Shown here: positions 19,299-28,485 of the stretch, piece after piece | Numbering within the stretch: position 1 is the stretch's first letter | Layout of the letters: each line of letters begins with the position of its first letter | Origin: Intrasporangiaceae bacterium | GTDB lineage: Bacteria > Actinomycetota > Actinomycetes > Actinomycetales > Dermatophilaceae | Assembly (NCBI GenBank): GCA_021324575.1 | Contig: JAJPIW010000099.1 | Location: forward strand, 1-64,000 | DNA: 64,000 nt | Direction of reading: 5' to 3' | Notes under the pieces: model-generated | What the model was told of the DNA's origin: nothing | Databases searched by the model: none | What the model saw: the letters and a program-made list of their open reading frames with translations, nothing else | Made by a program: the position numbers and the translations under genes

Positions 19299-20600
19299 TC
19301 AGGCGCCGAGGACGCGGTCCAGGTAGGGGTTGCTGAACGTGCGGTTCGGGTCGAGCCGGTCGCGCACCGCGACGAAGTCGTCGAACCGGGGATAGAGCTC
19401 GCGGAGCCGGTCCGCGCCCAGGGTGTGCACCTTGCCCCAGTGCGGCCTTCCCCCGTGCTCGGCGACGATCGCCTCGAACGCCGCGAAGTACCTCGAGCCG
19501 TCCATCCGGTGGTACTGGTGCACGGCGACGTAGGCGTTGTCCCGCGCGTATGCCGTGGAGAGCCAGAGGTCGTCGGCCGCGGCGAAGCGCACCTCGACCG
19601 GGAACGGGAGGTTCTCGCCACTGCTGTCGACCCACGCCCGCAACGCCTCGAGGACCGGGACGACCGAAGCCCGCGGAACGGCATACTCGCTCTCGGTGAA
19701 GCGGACCGTGCGCTGGGTGCAGAAGACCCGGTACGACGCGTCGGTGAACTCCCGGGCCGAGAGCGCGCGGGACGAGACCTGGTTGACCCGGGGCGCGAGC
19801 GACGGGCGCCAGGTGACGACCCGGTTGATGCCCTCGAAGAGGACGTTGGAGAGGAGGTGGTCGTCGAGCTCCTCTCGCCAGCGCGGCAGGGGCCGGCCGG
19901 GGTGCAAGGCGTCGACGACGTTGTTGCGCTTGGTGAGCGTCCGGTCGGTGTGCGGGAACCAGTAGAGCTCGAAATGCCGGTTCTCGTCAGCGAGCTCGTG
20001 CACCCGTTCCAGGACGGCAGCGAGGGGCTCGGGTCGCTCGACGGCGTGCAGCCGGAACGCGGGGACGAGCTGGAGCGTCACGTCGGTGACGATGCCGAGG
20101 GCGCCGAGCCCGAGCCGGGCGGCGGGGAGGAGGTCGGCGTTCTCCCTCTCGTCGATCCGCATCGTCGATCCGTCACCGGTGACCAGGGTGAGCCCGACGA
20201 TCGACGCCGCCAGGCCCTGGAGGCCGGCGCCCGTTCCGTGGGTTCCGGTCGAGGTCGCGCCCACGATGGTCTGCCGGTCGATATCGCCGAGGTTGGGCAT
20301 GGCCAGGCCGAGCCGGTCGAGGGTCGGGTTCAGCTCGTACAGCGGGGTCCCGGCGAGGACGCGCACCCGGCCGCGGTCCTGGTCGACGTCGATGACGCCA
20401 GTGAGGCGATCGAGCCGGACCTGGTCCTGGACCGGCGCGGCGATCGCCGTGAACGAGTGGCTCGAGCCGACCGCCTTGAGCCTCCGCCCATCGGCCGCCG
20501 CCTGCGTGACGAGGCCGACGACCTCCTCCAGGCTGCCCGGCGACAGGGTGCGGTCCACCTCGGCCGTCTGGTTGCCGCCCCAGTTGCGCCACGTCGTCAT
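19299..20600 (-). CDS. FAD-binding sugar-lactone oxidase (D-arabinono-1,4-lactone oxidase family)
   Basis: This 433-residue VAO-type flavoprotein has the FAD-binding segment KAVGSSHSFTAIA near residues 43-55. TSTGTHGTGAGLQGLA follows at about 117-132, and the C-terminal ALO domain ends with PHWGKVHTL and DPNRTFSNPYL. No histidine suited to covalent FAD attachment can be assigned with certainty. It overlaps the upstream PLP enzyme gene by ATGA, so the two are coupled. Relatives oxidise aldonolactones or alditols. The true substrate is unknown. Confidence 0.87.
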   Translation of the reverse strand: MTTWRNWGGNQTAEVDRTLSPGSLEEVVGLVTQAAADGRRLKAVGSSHSFTAIAAPVQDQVRLDRLTGVIDVDQDRGRVRVLAGTPLYELNPTLDRLGLAMPNLGDIDRQTIVGATSTGTHGTGAGLQGLAASIVGLTLVTGDGSTMRIDERENADLLPAARLGLGALGIVTDVTLQLVPAFRLHAVERPEPLAAVLERVHELADENRHFELYWFPHTDRTLTKRNNVVDALHPGRPLPRWREELDDHLLSNVLFEGINRVVTWRPSLAPRVNQVSSRALSAREFTDASYRVFCTQRTVRFTESEYAVPRASVVPVLEALRAWVDSSGENLPFPVEVRFAAADDLWLSTAYARDNAYVAVHQYHRMDGSRYFAAFEAIVAEHGGRPHWGKVHTLGADRLRELYPRFDDFVAVRDRLDPNRTFSNPYLDRVLGA

Positions 20601-21754
20601 CCGAAGTTCTTGCCTTCCCCGCGGTAGCTCGGCACCGACTCGACGACCCGCTCGCCGTCGATGAGGTGGAAGGCATCGACCCGTTCGCCCAGCTCGCCGG
20701 CCTTGGCGTGCCGCAGCCAGATCCGGTCGCCCAGCCTGAGCCGGCGGGCCGCGCGACCGCGCACCGGCGTCTGAACCTCACCCACTCCCTCCGTCCCGAT
20801 GAGCGAAAGCCCCTGTGCCACAAGGGAAGGCAGCCGCTTCCGATCCCCAGGCCCACTGGCGTGGTAGCCACCGGAGAACCCGGTGACAATCCGTCGTGCC
20901 GGACGCCGGACCACCGGGATCGCGTATGCCGCGGCGTGTCTGGGCGTGAACGCCCGGTAGCCGTCGAAGAGACCCGGGCCGTACAGCCCGGACCCGGCGG
21001 CGAGCTCGGTCAGCGCCGGGTCGGAGCAGACCAGCTCAAGGCTGCCCGTCCCGCCACCGTTGACGAAGACGACATCCGTGCCCGGGACCGCCCGGATCGC
21101 GTCGACGACCGGGCCGCGTCGCTCGGCGAGGTCGCCGAGCGAGCGCTTCTTGACGACGTCGAGGACCCGGCTGTCCGGCATACCGGCGACCTGGGCGTCG
21201 TAGAACATGACTCCCACGACCCGCAGCCCGCGCGCCACCGCGGCCCGGGCCACCTCCGCCGCCTGAGCAGGAGTGCGCAGCGGTGAGCGCCGCACCCCGA
21301 GGTGCGCGGGACCGACTCGCAGCGACGCGTCGATGTCGAGGGCCACCCGGAAGGGATGCTCGCCCTCCACACCGGCCAGGAAGTCCACGTGCTCGACCGA
21401 GTCGATGGTCAGCGCGATCTGCGCCGCGAGCCGCTCATCATTCCGGATCCGTTGCAGCGCAACGGTATCCACGCTCGGGTACGCGACGTAGACGTCGTCG
21501 TGGCCGGTCTCGGCCAGCCAGATCGCCTCGGCTGCGGCATACGCCATGACCCCGGCGAAACCGGGCCGCGCGAGCGCCCGGTCGAGCAGCGCGCGGCACC
21601 GCACCGACTTGGACGCGACCCGGATCGGCATGCCACCGGCGCGCCGCACGAGGTCGTCGGCGTTGGCGTCGAAGGCCTCGAGGTCGACGATCGCGAGCGG
21701 CGCGGGCAGCCCCGCCGTCGCCCGGTCCCAGCGCTGGGTCTGGTCGTCGCTCAT
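20597..21754 (-). CDS. PLP enzyme of alanine racemase/D-threonine aldolase fold (amino acid deaminase/aldolase)
   Basis: This 385-residue protein begins TPLAIVDL-like (APLAIVDLEAFDANADDL) and has the PLP lysine Lys49 in IRVASKSVRC. It continues as an alanine-racemase N-terminal barrel, and a C-terminal domain with a D-serine dehydratase-like metal site is expected. VNGGGTGSLEL near the middle is typical of the phosphate-binding loop. The frame is open upstream to 22159, but only the ATG at 21754 avoids reading through the regulator gene. It overlaps the regulator stop and the oxidase start by ATGA on both sides. The true reaction (D-threonine or D-serine cleavage) is inference. Confidence 0.82.
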   Translation of the reverse strand: MSDDQTQRWDRATAGLPAPLAIVDLEAFDANADDLVRRAGGMPIRVASKSVRCRALLDRALARPGFAGVMAYAAAEAIWLAETGHDDVYVAYPSVDTVALQRIRNDERLAAQIALTIDSVEHVDFLAGVEGEHPFRVALDIDASLRVGPAHLGVRRSPLRTPAQAAEVARAAVARGLRVVGVMFYDAQVAGMPDSRVLDVVKKRSLGDLAERRGPVVDAIRAVPGTDVVFVNGGGTGSLELVCSDPALTELAAGSGLYGPGLFDGYRAFTPRHAAAYAIPVVRRPARRIVTGFSGGYHASGPGDRKRLPSLVAQGLSLIGTEGVGEVQTPVRGRAARRLRLGDRIWLRHAKAGELGERVDAFHLIDGERVVESVPSYRGEGKNFG

Positions 21755-22743
21755 CCTGCGGAGCGTAGCGGTCGCTCCCGCGCGGATCCCCGGAACGTCT
21801 TGCGGTAGGCCAGCGGCGAGACGCCGAGCGAGGCGCGCAGGTGCCCGCGCAAGGAGGCCGCCGACCCGAGACCGGCGCGAGCCGCGACCTGGTCGACGCT
21901 GAGATCCGTGGTCTCCAGCAGCCGCCGCGCCGCATGCACCCGCTGGTCGATGAGCCATCCTCCGGGCGCCTGCCCGGTCTCCTCGACGAACCGCCGGGTG
22001 AAGGTACGCACGCTCATCGACGCCCGCGCCGCGAGGGTCGGCACGTCGATCGGCTCCGCCAGGTGCTCCAGGGCCCAGTCGCGCGCCCGCCCGGTGTGGG
22101 AGTCGGTATGCCGCGGCACCGGTCGGTCGATGAACTGCGCCTGGCCACCGTCCCGCCACGGGGGAACGACACAGTGCCGGGCCACCGCATTGGCCACCTC
22201 GGCGCCGTGGTCCTCACGGATGACGTGCAGCGTGAGGTCGGCGCCGGCGGCCAGCCCGGCCGAGGTGAGCAGGTCACCGTCGTCGACGTAGAGGACGTCG
22301 GGGTTGAGGGCGACCGACGGGTAGAGCCGGGCGAAGTCGCCCAGGTAGGCCCAGTGCGTCGTCGCGGGCCGGCCGTCGAGCAGGCCGGCCGCCGCGAGGA
22401 CGAAGGAGCCGGTGCAGATCGACATGATCCGTGCGCCGGCCGGGATCAGGCCGAGGGCTGCGCGGATCTCGTCGGGCAGCTCACCGGTTCGTCGTGGGCC
22501 GAGCACCTTGGTCCCCGGGATGACGACCGTGTCGGCGCTGGCCAGGACGGACTCGTCGGAACCCGGCAGCACGGCATACCCCGCGGTGGTCGGGACCGGA
22601 GCTCCCCCGAGGCCGGCGACGACCACCTCGTAGAGCGGACGGCCGTCGCGGTCCTTGGCCTCGCCGAAGAGGAGCGGTGGGATGGCCATGTCGTAGCCGA
22701 CCACCGGCGCGAGGGCGAGGACGACGACGCGGTGAAGGCTCAT
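21751..22743 (-). CDS. GlxA family transcriptional regulator (DJ-1 domain plus AraC HTH)
   Basis: This 330-residue protein has an N-terminal DJ-1/PfpI-like domain, with MSICTGSFVLAAAGLLDG carrying the nucleophile-elbow cysteine and TTHW just after. A C-terminal AraC-type double helix-turn-helix includes PTLAARASMSVRTFTRRF and VDQVAARAGLGSAASLRGHLR. It is the first gene of a coupled operon with the PLP enzyme and lactone oxidase, and it is divergent from the MFS gene with 72 bases between starts. It probably controls both units from that shared region. The effector is unknown. Confidence 0.88.
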   Translation of the reverse strand: MSLHRVVVLALAPVVGYDMAIPPLLFGEAKDRDGRPLYEVVVAGLGGAPVPTTAGYAVLPGSDESVLASADTVVIPGTKVLGPRRTGELPDEIRAALGLIPAGARIMSICTGSFVLAAAGLLDGRPATTHWAYLGDFARLYPSVALNPDVLYVDDGDLLTSAGLAAGADLTLHVIREDHGAEVANAVARHCVVPPWRDGGQAQFIDRPVPRHTDSHTGRARDWALEHLAEPIDVPTLAARASMSVRTFTRRFVEETGQAPGGWLIDQRVHAARRLLETTDLSVDQVAARAGLGSAASLRGHLRASLGVSPLAYRKTFRGSARERPLRSAG

Positions 22744-22815
22744 GGCCGGATCCTTGCACAGATTGGCAGTTCGGTCACTCGTGTCGTCCGCCGACCGTTT
22801 GGCACGCTGGAGCAC
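22744..22815. promoter_or_regulatory. Divergent regulatory region between GlxA-type regulator and MFS gene
   Basis: These 72 bases must hold both promoters and the likely regulator operator. I see no perfect palindrome here. GGAG lies five bases before the MFS ATG. Confidence 0.4.
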
Positions 22816-24174
22816 ATGTCCTTCCTGCCGGCGTCCGGCCGCACCCCGACGTTCGCACCCGATGCATCCGACTTCGGCCGGTCGACCGACCGCAAGCACG
22901 CCCGGTGGGCACTCACGATCGCGGTGGTCAGCTTCGTCACGCTCATCGGAGCCGCCGGCTTCCGGTCGGTACCCGGGGTGCTCATGGACCCGCTGCACAT
23001 GGAGTTCGGCTGGAGCCACGGGACGATCAGCGCGGCGGTGTCGGTCAACCTCGTGCTCTTCGGGCTCACCTCCCCCTTCGCGGCTGCCCTCATGGACCGG
23101 TTCGGCATCCGCCGGGTCGTGGCCGCGGCGCTCACCCTCGTCGCGCTCGGCAGCGGCCTGACCGTCTTCATGACGGCGTCCTGGCAGCTCATCCTGCTCT
23201 GGGGTGTCGTCGTCGGCCTCGGCACCGGCTCGATGTCGATGGCGTTCGTCGCCACCATCACCTCGCGTTGGTACGTCGCCCGCCGCGGCCTGGTCAGCGG
23301 CGTGCTCACCGCGGCCAACGCGACCGGTCAGCTCATCTTCCTGCCGCTCATCGCCCGGCTCACCGCCGACCACGGCTGGCGCCTCGCCGCCCTCGTCGTC
23401 GCTGGCGCGGCCGTGCTCACCGTTCCGCTCGTTATCCTGCTCCTGCGCGACCACCCGCACGACGTGGGCGTCGTCGCCTACGGAGCCAGCCCGGCCGACC
23501 CGGGCCTGCCCCGCCTGAACGCCCCGACCGGCGTGGCCCGTCGAGCCCTCAGCACGCTGCGCGACGGCGCACGCACCGGCACCTTCTGGCTGCTCGCCGG
23601 GTCCTTCGCCATCTGCGGCGCGACGACCGTCGGCCTGGTCGGCACCCACTTCGTCCCGGCCGCGCACGACCACGGGATGCCGTCGACGACCGCTGCCGGT
23701 CTGCTGGCCGTCGTGGGGATCTTCGACATCGTCGGCACCATCTGCTCGGGCTGGCTCACCGACCGCTACGACCCCCGGCTGCTGCTCCTCGGCTACTACG
23801 GCCTGCGCGGGCTGGGCCTGCTCACCCTTCCCGCGCTGCTCGGTCCGGACGTGCAGCCGAGCATGTGGGTGTTCATCCTGTTCTACGGCCTGGACTGGGT
23901 TGCCACGGTTCCGCCGACCGTCGCCATCACCCGGGAGCGGTTCGGCGACCGAGGACCGATCGTCTTCGGCTGGGTCTTCGCGTCGCACCAGGTGGGTGCG
24001 GCCATCGCAGCCTTCGGGGCCGGTGCGATCCGGGACGCGACGGGCAGCTACACGATCGCCTGGTATGCCGCGGGGGGCCTGAGCATTCTCGGCGCCGCCC
24101 TCGCCGTCTCGATCCGCCGCCCTCGCCCGGCACACCTGCTGACCCCAGGTCAAGCGGTCCCGTCACCGAACTGA
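22816..24174 (+). CDS. MFS transporter (OFA/monocarboxylate-like)
   Basis: This 452-residue protein has about twelve hydrophobic helices. The loop between helices 2 and 3 reads MDRFGIRRV, and AFVATITSRWYVARRGLVSGVLTAANATGQ is the typical helix 4-5 segment of the oxalate/formate-like and monocarboxylate-type MFS group. Its central loop starts near PADPGLPRLNAP. The frame is open far upstream, but only the ATG at 22816 follows a ribosome site. Its last codons run into the repeat cluster at 24139-24265. The substrate is unknown and may be linked to the divergent operon. Confidence 0.87.
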   Translation: MSFLPASGRTPTFAPDASDFGRSTDRKHARWALTIAVVSFVTLIGAAGFRSVPGVLMDPLHMEFGWSHGTISAAVSVNLVLFGLTSPFAAALMDRFGIRRVVAAALTLVALGSGLTVFMTASWQLILLWGVVVGLGTGSMSMAFVATITSRWYVARRGLVSGVLTAANATGQLIFLPLIARLTADHGWRLAALVVAGAAVLTVPLVILLLRDHPHDVGVVAYGASPADPGLPRLNAPTGVARRALSTLRDGARTGTFWLLAGSFAICGATTVGLVGTHFVPAAHDHGMPSTTAAGLLAVVGIFDIVGTICSGWLTDRYDPRLLLLGYYGLRGLGLLTLPALLGPDVQPSMWVFILFYGLDWVATVPPTVAITRERFGDRGPIVFGWVFASHQVGAAIAAFGAGAIRDATGSYTIAWYAAGGLSILGAALAVSIRRPRPAHLLTPGQAVPSPN

Positions 24175-24265
24175 CCCCAAGTTTGTGTCCAGTCCCGTCA
24201 CGCACTGACCCAATTGTTCCGGTAGTCACTGGGGGGCGTGACTACCGGAACAATTGGGTCGATCA
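24139..24265. repeat. Direct and inverted repeat cluster with a perfect 23-bp stem
   Basis: Three related units, each starting CTGACCC and ending GTCAC, lie at 24139-24166, 24171-24201 and 24205-24229. A fourth, inverted unit follows. Unit 3 and the inverted copy form a perfect 23-bp stem: 24207-24229 pairs with 24238-24260 across an eight-base loop with a run of six G. The stem contains CAATTG, which is AT-rich for this chromosome. The cluster sits between convergent genes and overlaps the end of the MFS gene. It could act as a two-way terminator or be the remnant of a small mobile repeat. No transposase is nearby. Confidence 0.85.
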
Positions 24266-24286
24266 GTCACGGCGTGGATGACAGGT

Positions 24287-25285
24287 CTAGCGGGCGCGCG
24301 CGACGACACTCGTCGCGAGGGCGAGCAGCGCGGTCTTGGCCTCGCTGTCCGGCAGTGGAGCGAGCACGTCCTGCGCGCCGCGCCCGACGGCATACGTCCG
24401 CTCGGCCGCCTGTTCCATGGCGGGGTGCGCGCGGAGCAGCCGGATCGCCTCGTCCAGACCGGCCTCATCGTGGCGCAGGTCGGACCGGAGCAGCTCCCGT
24501 AGGCGGGCGTCGGCCGGGTCGGTCGAGGCGAGCGCGTACAGGACCGGCAGGGTCCGCTTGCCCTCACGAAGGTCCGTACCCGGGGTCTTTCCGCTCGCGT
24601 CAGAGGCGATGTCGAGCAGGTCGTCGGCGAGCTGGAAGGCCATGCCGAGCCGCTCGCCGTACTCCCGCATCACCTCCACCACGTCCGGACCGCTGCCGCC
24701 GAACATCGCGCCGTACCGGGCGGCCGTCGCGATGAGGACACCCGTCTTGTCGGCGAGCACCCCGAGGTAGTAGTCGACCTGGTCCGCGTCCGCGGGTGCC
24801 GGCCGGTCGTCGCGGATCTGCCCGGCGCACAGCCGGACGAACGTCTGCGCCTGGATCCGCACCGCCTCCGGTCCGGGGTCGGCCATGATCTCCGACGCGG
24901 TCCCGAAGAGCAGGTCACCGACGAGGATCGCCGTGGAGTTGTCGTATGCCGCGTGCACGGTCGGCTGCCCATGGCGCACGTCGGCCTCGTCCATGACGTC
25001 GTCGTGGTAGAGGGAGGCGAGGTGGGTCAGCTCGACCCCGGCCCCGGCGGCAACGACGTCGTCGTTGATCCCGCGGGGACCGAGCTCGGCGGCCAGCAGC
25101 GCCAGCAGCGGCCGCAGCCGCTTGCCGCCGGCCAGGAGATGGCGGTTGGCCCCGGCGATGAACGGGTCGTCGTGGTCGACCCGGTCGGCGATGAAGGCGT
25201 TGACCCGGTCCAGGCCGTCGGCAAGACGCTCGGACAGCTCGAGGCTCACCCCGGGCAAGGCAAAGGCGGTTGCGTCTGGGCTCAT
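24287..25285 (-). CDS. Polyprenyl diphosphate synthase (menaquinone side chain)
   Basis: This 332-residue trans-isoprenyl diphosphate synthase has the first Asp-rich motif DDVMD (Asp95, Asp96, Asp99) in SLYHDDVMDEADVRHG and the second, DDLLD, in FQLADDLLDIASD. GGKRLRPLL near residues 53-61 binds the allylic or homoallylic diphosphate. The residues just before the first motif are small or medium sized, which suits long-chain products. It starts 20 bases after nuoN, at the end of the nuo operon, and menaquinone genes lie on the other side of nuo. It therefore most likely makes the octa- or nonaprenyl tail used by MenA. Confidence 0.9.
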   Translation of the reverse strand: MSPDATAFALPGVSLELSERLADGLDRVNAFIADRVDHDDPFIAGANRHLLAGGKRLRPLLALLAAELGPRGINDDVVAAGAGVELTHLASLYHDDVMDEADVRHGQPTVHAAYDNSTAILVGDLLFGTASEIMADPGPEAVRIQAQTFVRLCAGQIRDDRPAPADADQVDYYLGVLADKTGVLIATAARYGAMFGGSGPDVVEVMREYGERLGMAFQLADDLLDIASDASGKTPGTDLREGKRTLPVLYALASTDPADARLRELLRSDLRHDEAGLDEAIRLLRAHPAMEQAAERTYAVGRGAQDVLAPLPDSEAKTALLALATSVVARAR

Positions 25286-25305
25286 CGGTGCACGGGTGGG
25301 GGAGG

Positions 25306-26898
25306 TCAGCGGATGAACTGCGACGCCGAGTCGGCCAGCGAGAGAACCAGACCCGGGGCGATGCCGAGCAGCACCGTCGCTGCGGTGCCCACGGTTACGG
25401 CCACGGTGGTCAGCGCGGACGGCACCAGCACCTCGACCTCGTCCGAGCCGGCCTCGGTGAAGAACATCAGGACGATGAGGCGGACATAGACGAAGCCGGT
25501 GATCGCACTGCACAGGACACCGACGATCGCCATCGTCACCCCGGCCCGGCCGCCGTCGGCCACGGCGGGAGCGAAGACCGCGAACTTGGCGGTGAAGCCA
25601 GAGGTGAGCGGGATACCGGCGAAGGCGAGCAGGAGGAAGGCGAAGACGCCGGCGACAACCGGGTGCTCCTTGCCGAGCCCGGCCCACTGGGACAGGTGCG
25701 AGGCCTCCGAACCGACCGACCCGTCCGGGCCGCCGGCCCGGACCATCGAGACGATGGCGAACGCCGCGATCGTCGTGAACCCGTAGGCGACGAGGTAGAA
25801 GAGCACGCCCTGGACCCCCTGGCGGGAGAACGCGAGGACGCCGACGAGGATGAACCCGGCGTGCGCGACCGAGGAGTAGGCGAGCAGCCGCTTGACATCG
25901 GTCTGGGTCACCGAGAGCACCGACCCGACGACCATAGTGAGGATGGCGACGGCGATGACCTCGACCCGCCAGTCCCAGCGCGACCCGTCGAAGGCGACAT
26001 AGGCGACCCGGAGGATGGCGCCGAAGGCGGCGAGCTTGGTGCAGGCCGCCATGAACCCGGTGACGGGGGTGGGCGCACCCTGGTAGGCATCCGGCGTCCA
26101 GGAGTGGAACGGCACCGCGCCCACCTTGAAGAGCAGGCCGATGAGCACGAGCAGCACGCCGGGCACGAGCAGGCCCTCCAGGGCCGGGTCGGCGGCCGCG
26201 GTGACCGAGGCGATCTTGTCGAAGTCGAGCGACCCGGCATACGCGAAGAGCAGCGCGGCGCCGAAGAGGAAGAACGCACTGGAGAACGCGCCGAGGAGGA
26301 AGTACTTCAGCGACGCCTCCTGGGAGAGCAGCCGCCGCCGCCGGGCCAGCCCGGTCATGATGTAGAGCGGCAGGGAGAGCACCTCGAGAGCGATGAACGC
26401 CGTGATGAGGTCGCCGGCTGCCGGGAAGAGCAGCATCCCGCCGACCGCGATGAGGGTCAGCGGGAAGACCTCGGAGGTCGTGAAGCCGGCCCGCGCGGCG
26501 GCGGCCTCCTGCGGCGAGCCCGGCGTTGCCGCACCCATCGGGGTGAAGGCGTCGGCGTCCTGGCCGCCCCACTTCTCGGCCATAGTGAGCACGCCGAGGA
26601 TCGACAGGACGAGCAGCGTGCCCTGGAGGAAGACCGCGGGGCCGTCGATGACGATCGAGCCGCCAAGGGTCTTCGCGTGGTTGTCACGCGACCAGAGCAG
26701 GAGGGCCCCGAGCGCGGCGGCGAGGGTCACCAGGGTCAGGGCGACCTGGGTCGTATGCCGCGAACGTCGCGGTGCGAAGGCCTCCACGAGCACACCGACC
26801 ATGGACCCGCCGAACACGATGAGGATCGGCGCGATGGCGGTGTAGTCGACCTTGACCGCCTCGAAGGCGGGCACGAGGGTGGTCACGGCGGGCGTCAC
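25306..26898 (-). CDS. nuoN: NADH-quinone oxidoreductase subunit N
   Basis: This 530-residue antiporter-like membrane subunit has about fourteen helices. The conserved lysine-bearing segments LLFKVGAVPFHSWTPDAYQGAPTPVTGFMA and TQTDVKRLLAYSSVAHAGF identify the Mrp/NuoN family and include the proton-pathway lysines. The GTG at 26898 overlaps the nuoM stop (GTGA). The frame extends further upstream only as an out-of-frame reading of nuoM. It is the last nuo gene, followed directly by the polyprenyl synthase. Confidence 0.95.
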   Translation of the reverse strand: MTPAVTTLVPAFEAVKVDYTAIAPILIVFGGSMVGVLVEAFAPRRSRHTTQVALTLVTLAAALGALLLWSRDNHAKTLGGSIVIDGPAVFLQGTLLVLSILGVLTMAEKWGGQDADAFTPMGAATPGSPQEAAAARAGFTTSEVFPLTLIAVGGMLLFPAAGDLITAFIALEVLSLPLYIMTGLARRRRLLSQEASLKYFLLGAFSSAFFLFGAALLFAYAGSLDFDKIASVTAAADPALEGLLVPGVLLVLIGLLFKVGAVPFHSWTPDAYQGAPTPVTGFMAACTKLAAFGAILRVAYVAFDGSRWDWRVEVIAVAILTMVVGSVLSVTQTDVKRLLAYSSVAHAGFILVGVLAFSRQGVQGVLFYLVAYGFTTIAAFAIVSMVRAGGPDGSVGSEASHLSQWAGLGKEHPVVAGVFAFLLLAFAGIPLTSGFTAKFAVFAPAVADGGRAGVTMAIVGVLCSAITGFVYVRLIVLMFFTEAGSDEVEVLVPSALTTVAVTVGTAATVLLGIAPGLVLSLADSASQFIR

Positions 26899-28424
26899 TT
26901 GGTGCTCCCGGAGGCGATGGTCGGCGCGGGATCCGTGACGCCGACGTGCTGGAGCGTCGCCTTCACCGCGGGGTTGATGAGGTCGAGGACCGGCTTGGGA
27001 TAGAACCCGAGCACGAGGAACGACGCGATGAGCGGGATGACGACGACCTTCTCGCGCCAGTCCAGGTCGGCGACCGGTGAGGACAGCTCCGGCTTCGGAC
27101 CCGTCATGACCTTCTTGTACATGAGCAGGATGTAGAGGGCCGCGAGGACGATGCCGAGGGTGCCGATCACGGCGGCGAGCTTGTAGCGCTGGAAGGTGCC
27201 GGCGAGGACGAGGAACTCGGAGATGAACGACGACAGGCCGGGCAGCGACAGGCTGGACAGGCCGGCCACGAGGAACACCCCGGCAAGGACCGGCGTCACC
27301 CGCTGCCAGCCGCCGTAGTCGGGGATCCGCTTGCTGCCGCGGCGCGCGACGAGCATCGCCGCGATGAGGAAGAGGGCCGCGGTCGAGAAGCCGTGGTTGA
27401 CCATGTAGAGGGCCGAGCCCGCCCCACCGGTCGTCGTCATGGCGAAGATTCCGAGGACGATGAACCCGAAGTGGCTGATCGAGGTGAACGCGATCAGGCG
27501 CATCATGTCGGTCTGGCCGATGGCCAGCAGGGCGCCGTACAGGACCGAGATGACGGCGAGACCGAGGACCACCGGGGTGGCCCACTTGCTGGCCTCGGGG
27601 AACAGCTGGAGGCAGAACCGGATCATCCCGTAGGTGCCGACCTTGTCCAGCACGCCGACGAGCAGCACGGCGGTCGCCGGCCGGGCCTCGGTCGCCGCGT
27701 CGGGCAGCCAGGTGTGGACCGGCCACATCGGGGCCTTGACGGCGAAGGCGATGAAGAAGCCGACGAACATGAGCCGTTGCGCGGTGGTGCCGGCGTGCAG
27801 TGCACCGGTGAGCTTCTGGACGAGGAAGCCGTCGCTGCCGCCGGGGCCGTAGTGGTAGACGGCGATGACGGCCACGAGCATGACCAGGCCGCCCGCGAGG
27901 GAGAACAGGAGGAACTTGACCGCGGCATACTGCCGGCGCGCGCCGCCGTAGGACCCGATGAGGAAGTAGACCGGGATGAGCATGGCCTCGAAGAAGACGT
28001 AGAAGAGGAACACGTCGGTTGCCGCGAACACCCCGACCATGAAGGTCTCCAGGACGAGCAACAGCGCGAAGTAGTTCTTCTCCCGGGTCCCGCCCTCGGG
28101 CACGTCGTTCCACGCTGCCAGGATGCAGACCGGGGCGAGGACGACCGCCATCAGGATGAGGGCCAGGGCGATCCCGTCGACACCCACGGCATACGAGACC
28201 CCGAACTGCGGGATCCACGAGTGCTGCTCGGTGAGCTGGAACTGGTCGGTGGACCCGGTCTTGAACTGCAGGGCGGCGCCGATGGCGAGCACGAGCGTGA
28301 CGACCGAGAAGCCGAGCGCGACCTGCTTGGCGCGCGCGGCCGGGCCGGGCAGCAGCGCCACGAGGAGCGCACCGATGAGCGGCACCACGCCGATCGCCGT
28401 CAGCCAGGGGAACGAGCCGCTCAT
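26895..28424 (-). CDS. nuoM: NADH-quinone oxidoreductase subunit M
   Basis: This 509-residue membrane subunit shows the NuoM pattern: LFYVFFEAMLIPVYFLIG with the conserved glutamate, AVKAPMWPVHTWLPDAATEARPATAVLL with the conserved lysine, and QTDMMRLIAFTSISHFGF. It is one of the three antiporter-like proton pumps. A 61-bp gap separates it from nuoL and holds a leader element also found before nuoD. A GGGGACC-like sequence stands directly before the ATG. Confidence 0.95.
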   Translation of the reverse strand: MSGSFPWLTAIGVVPLIGALLVALLPGPAARAKQVALGFSVVTLVLAIGAALQFKTGSTDQFQLTEQHSWIPQFGVSYAVGVDGIALALILMAVVLAPVCILAAWNDVPEGGTREKNYFALLLVLETFMVGVFAATDVFLFYVFFEAMLIPVYFLIGSYGGARRQYAAVKFLLFSLAGGLVMLVAVIAVYHYGPGGSDGFLVQKLTGALHAGTTAQRLMFVGFFIAFAVKAPMWPVHTWLPDAATEARPATAVLLVGVLDKVGTYGMIRFCLQLFPEASKWATPVVLGLAVISVLYGALLAIGQTDMMRLIAFTSISHFGFIVLGIFAMTTTGGAGSALYMVNHGFSTAALFLIAAMLVARRGSKRIPDYGGWQRVTPVLAGVFLVAGLSSLSLPGLSSFISEFLVLAGTFQRYKLAAVIGTLGIVLAALYILLMYKKVMTGPKPELSSPVADLDWREKVVVIPLIASFLVLGFYPKPVLDLINPAVKATLQHVGVTDPAPTIASGSTK

Positions 28425-28485
28425 TTGGGGTCCTCGCGAAGTATCTGGCGGAGCGTAGCGGGGGAAGAACTTCGGGGGGTTCTCA
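28425..28485 (-). repeat. Intergenic leader element, copy before nuoM
   Basis: Read on the minus strand, this gap contains GAAGTTCTTC, then a GCTCCG-like core, and ends with GATACTTCGCGAGGACCCC just before the nuoM start. The same blocks in the same order precede nuoD at 40274-40352. This copy lacks the extra hairpin that the nuoD copy has. Confidence 0.75.

Noticed and set aside
24139-24265. Insertion sequence ends
   Set aside because: There is a strong inverted repeat but no transposase, no target duplication that I can see, and only about 125 bp in total.
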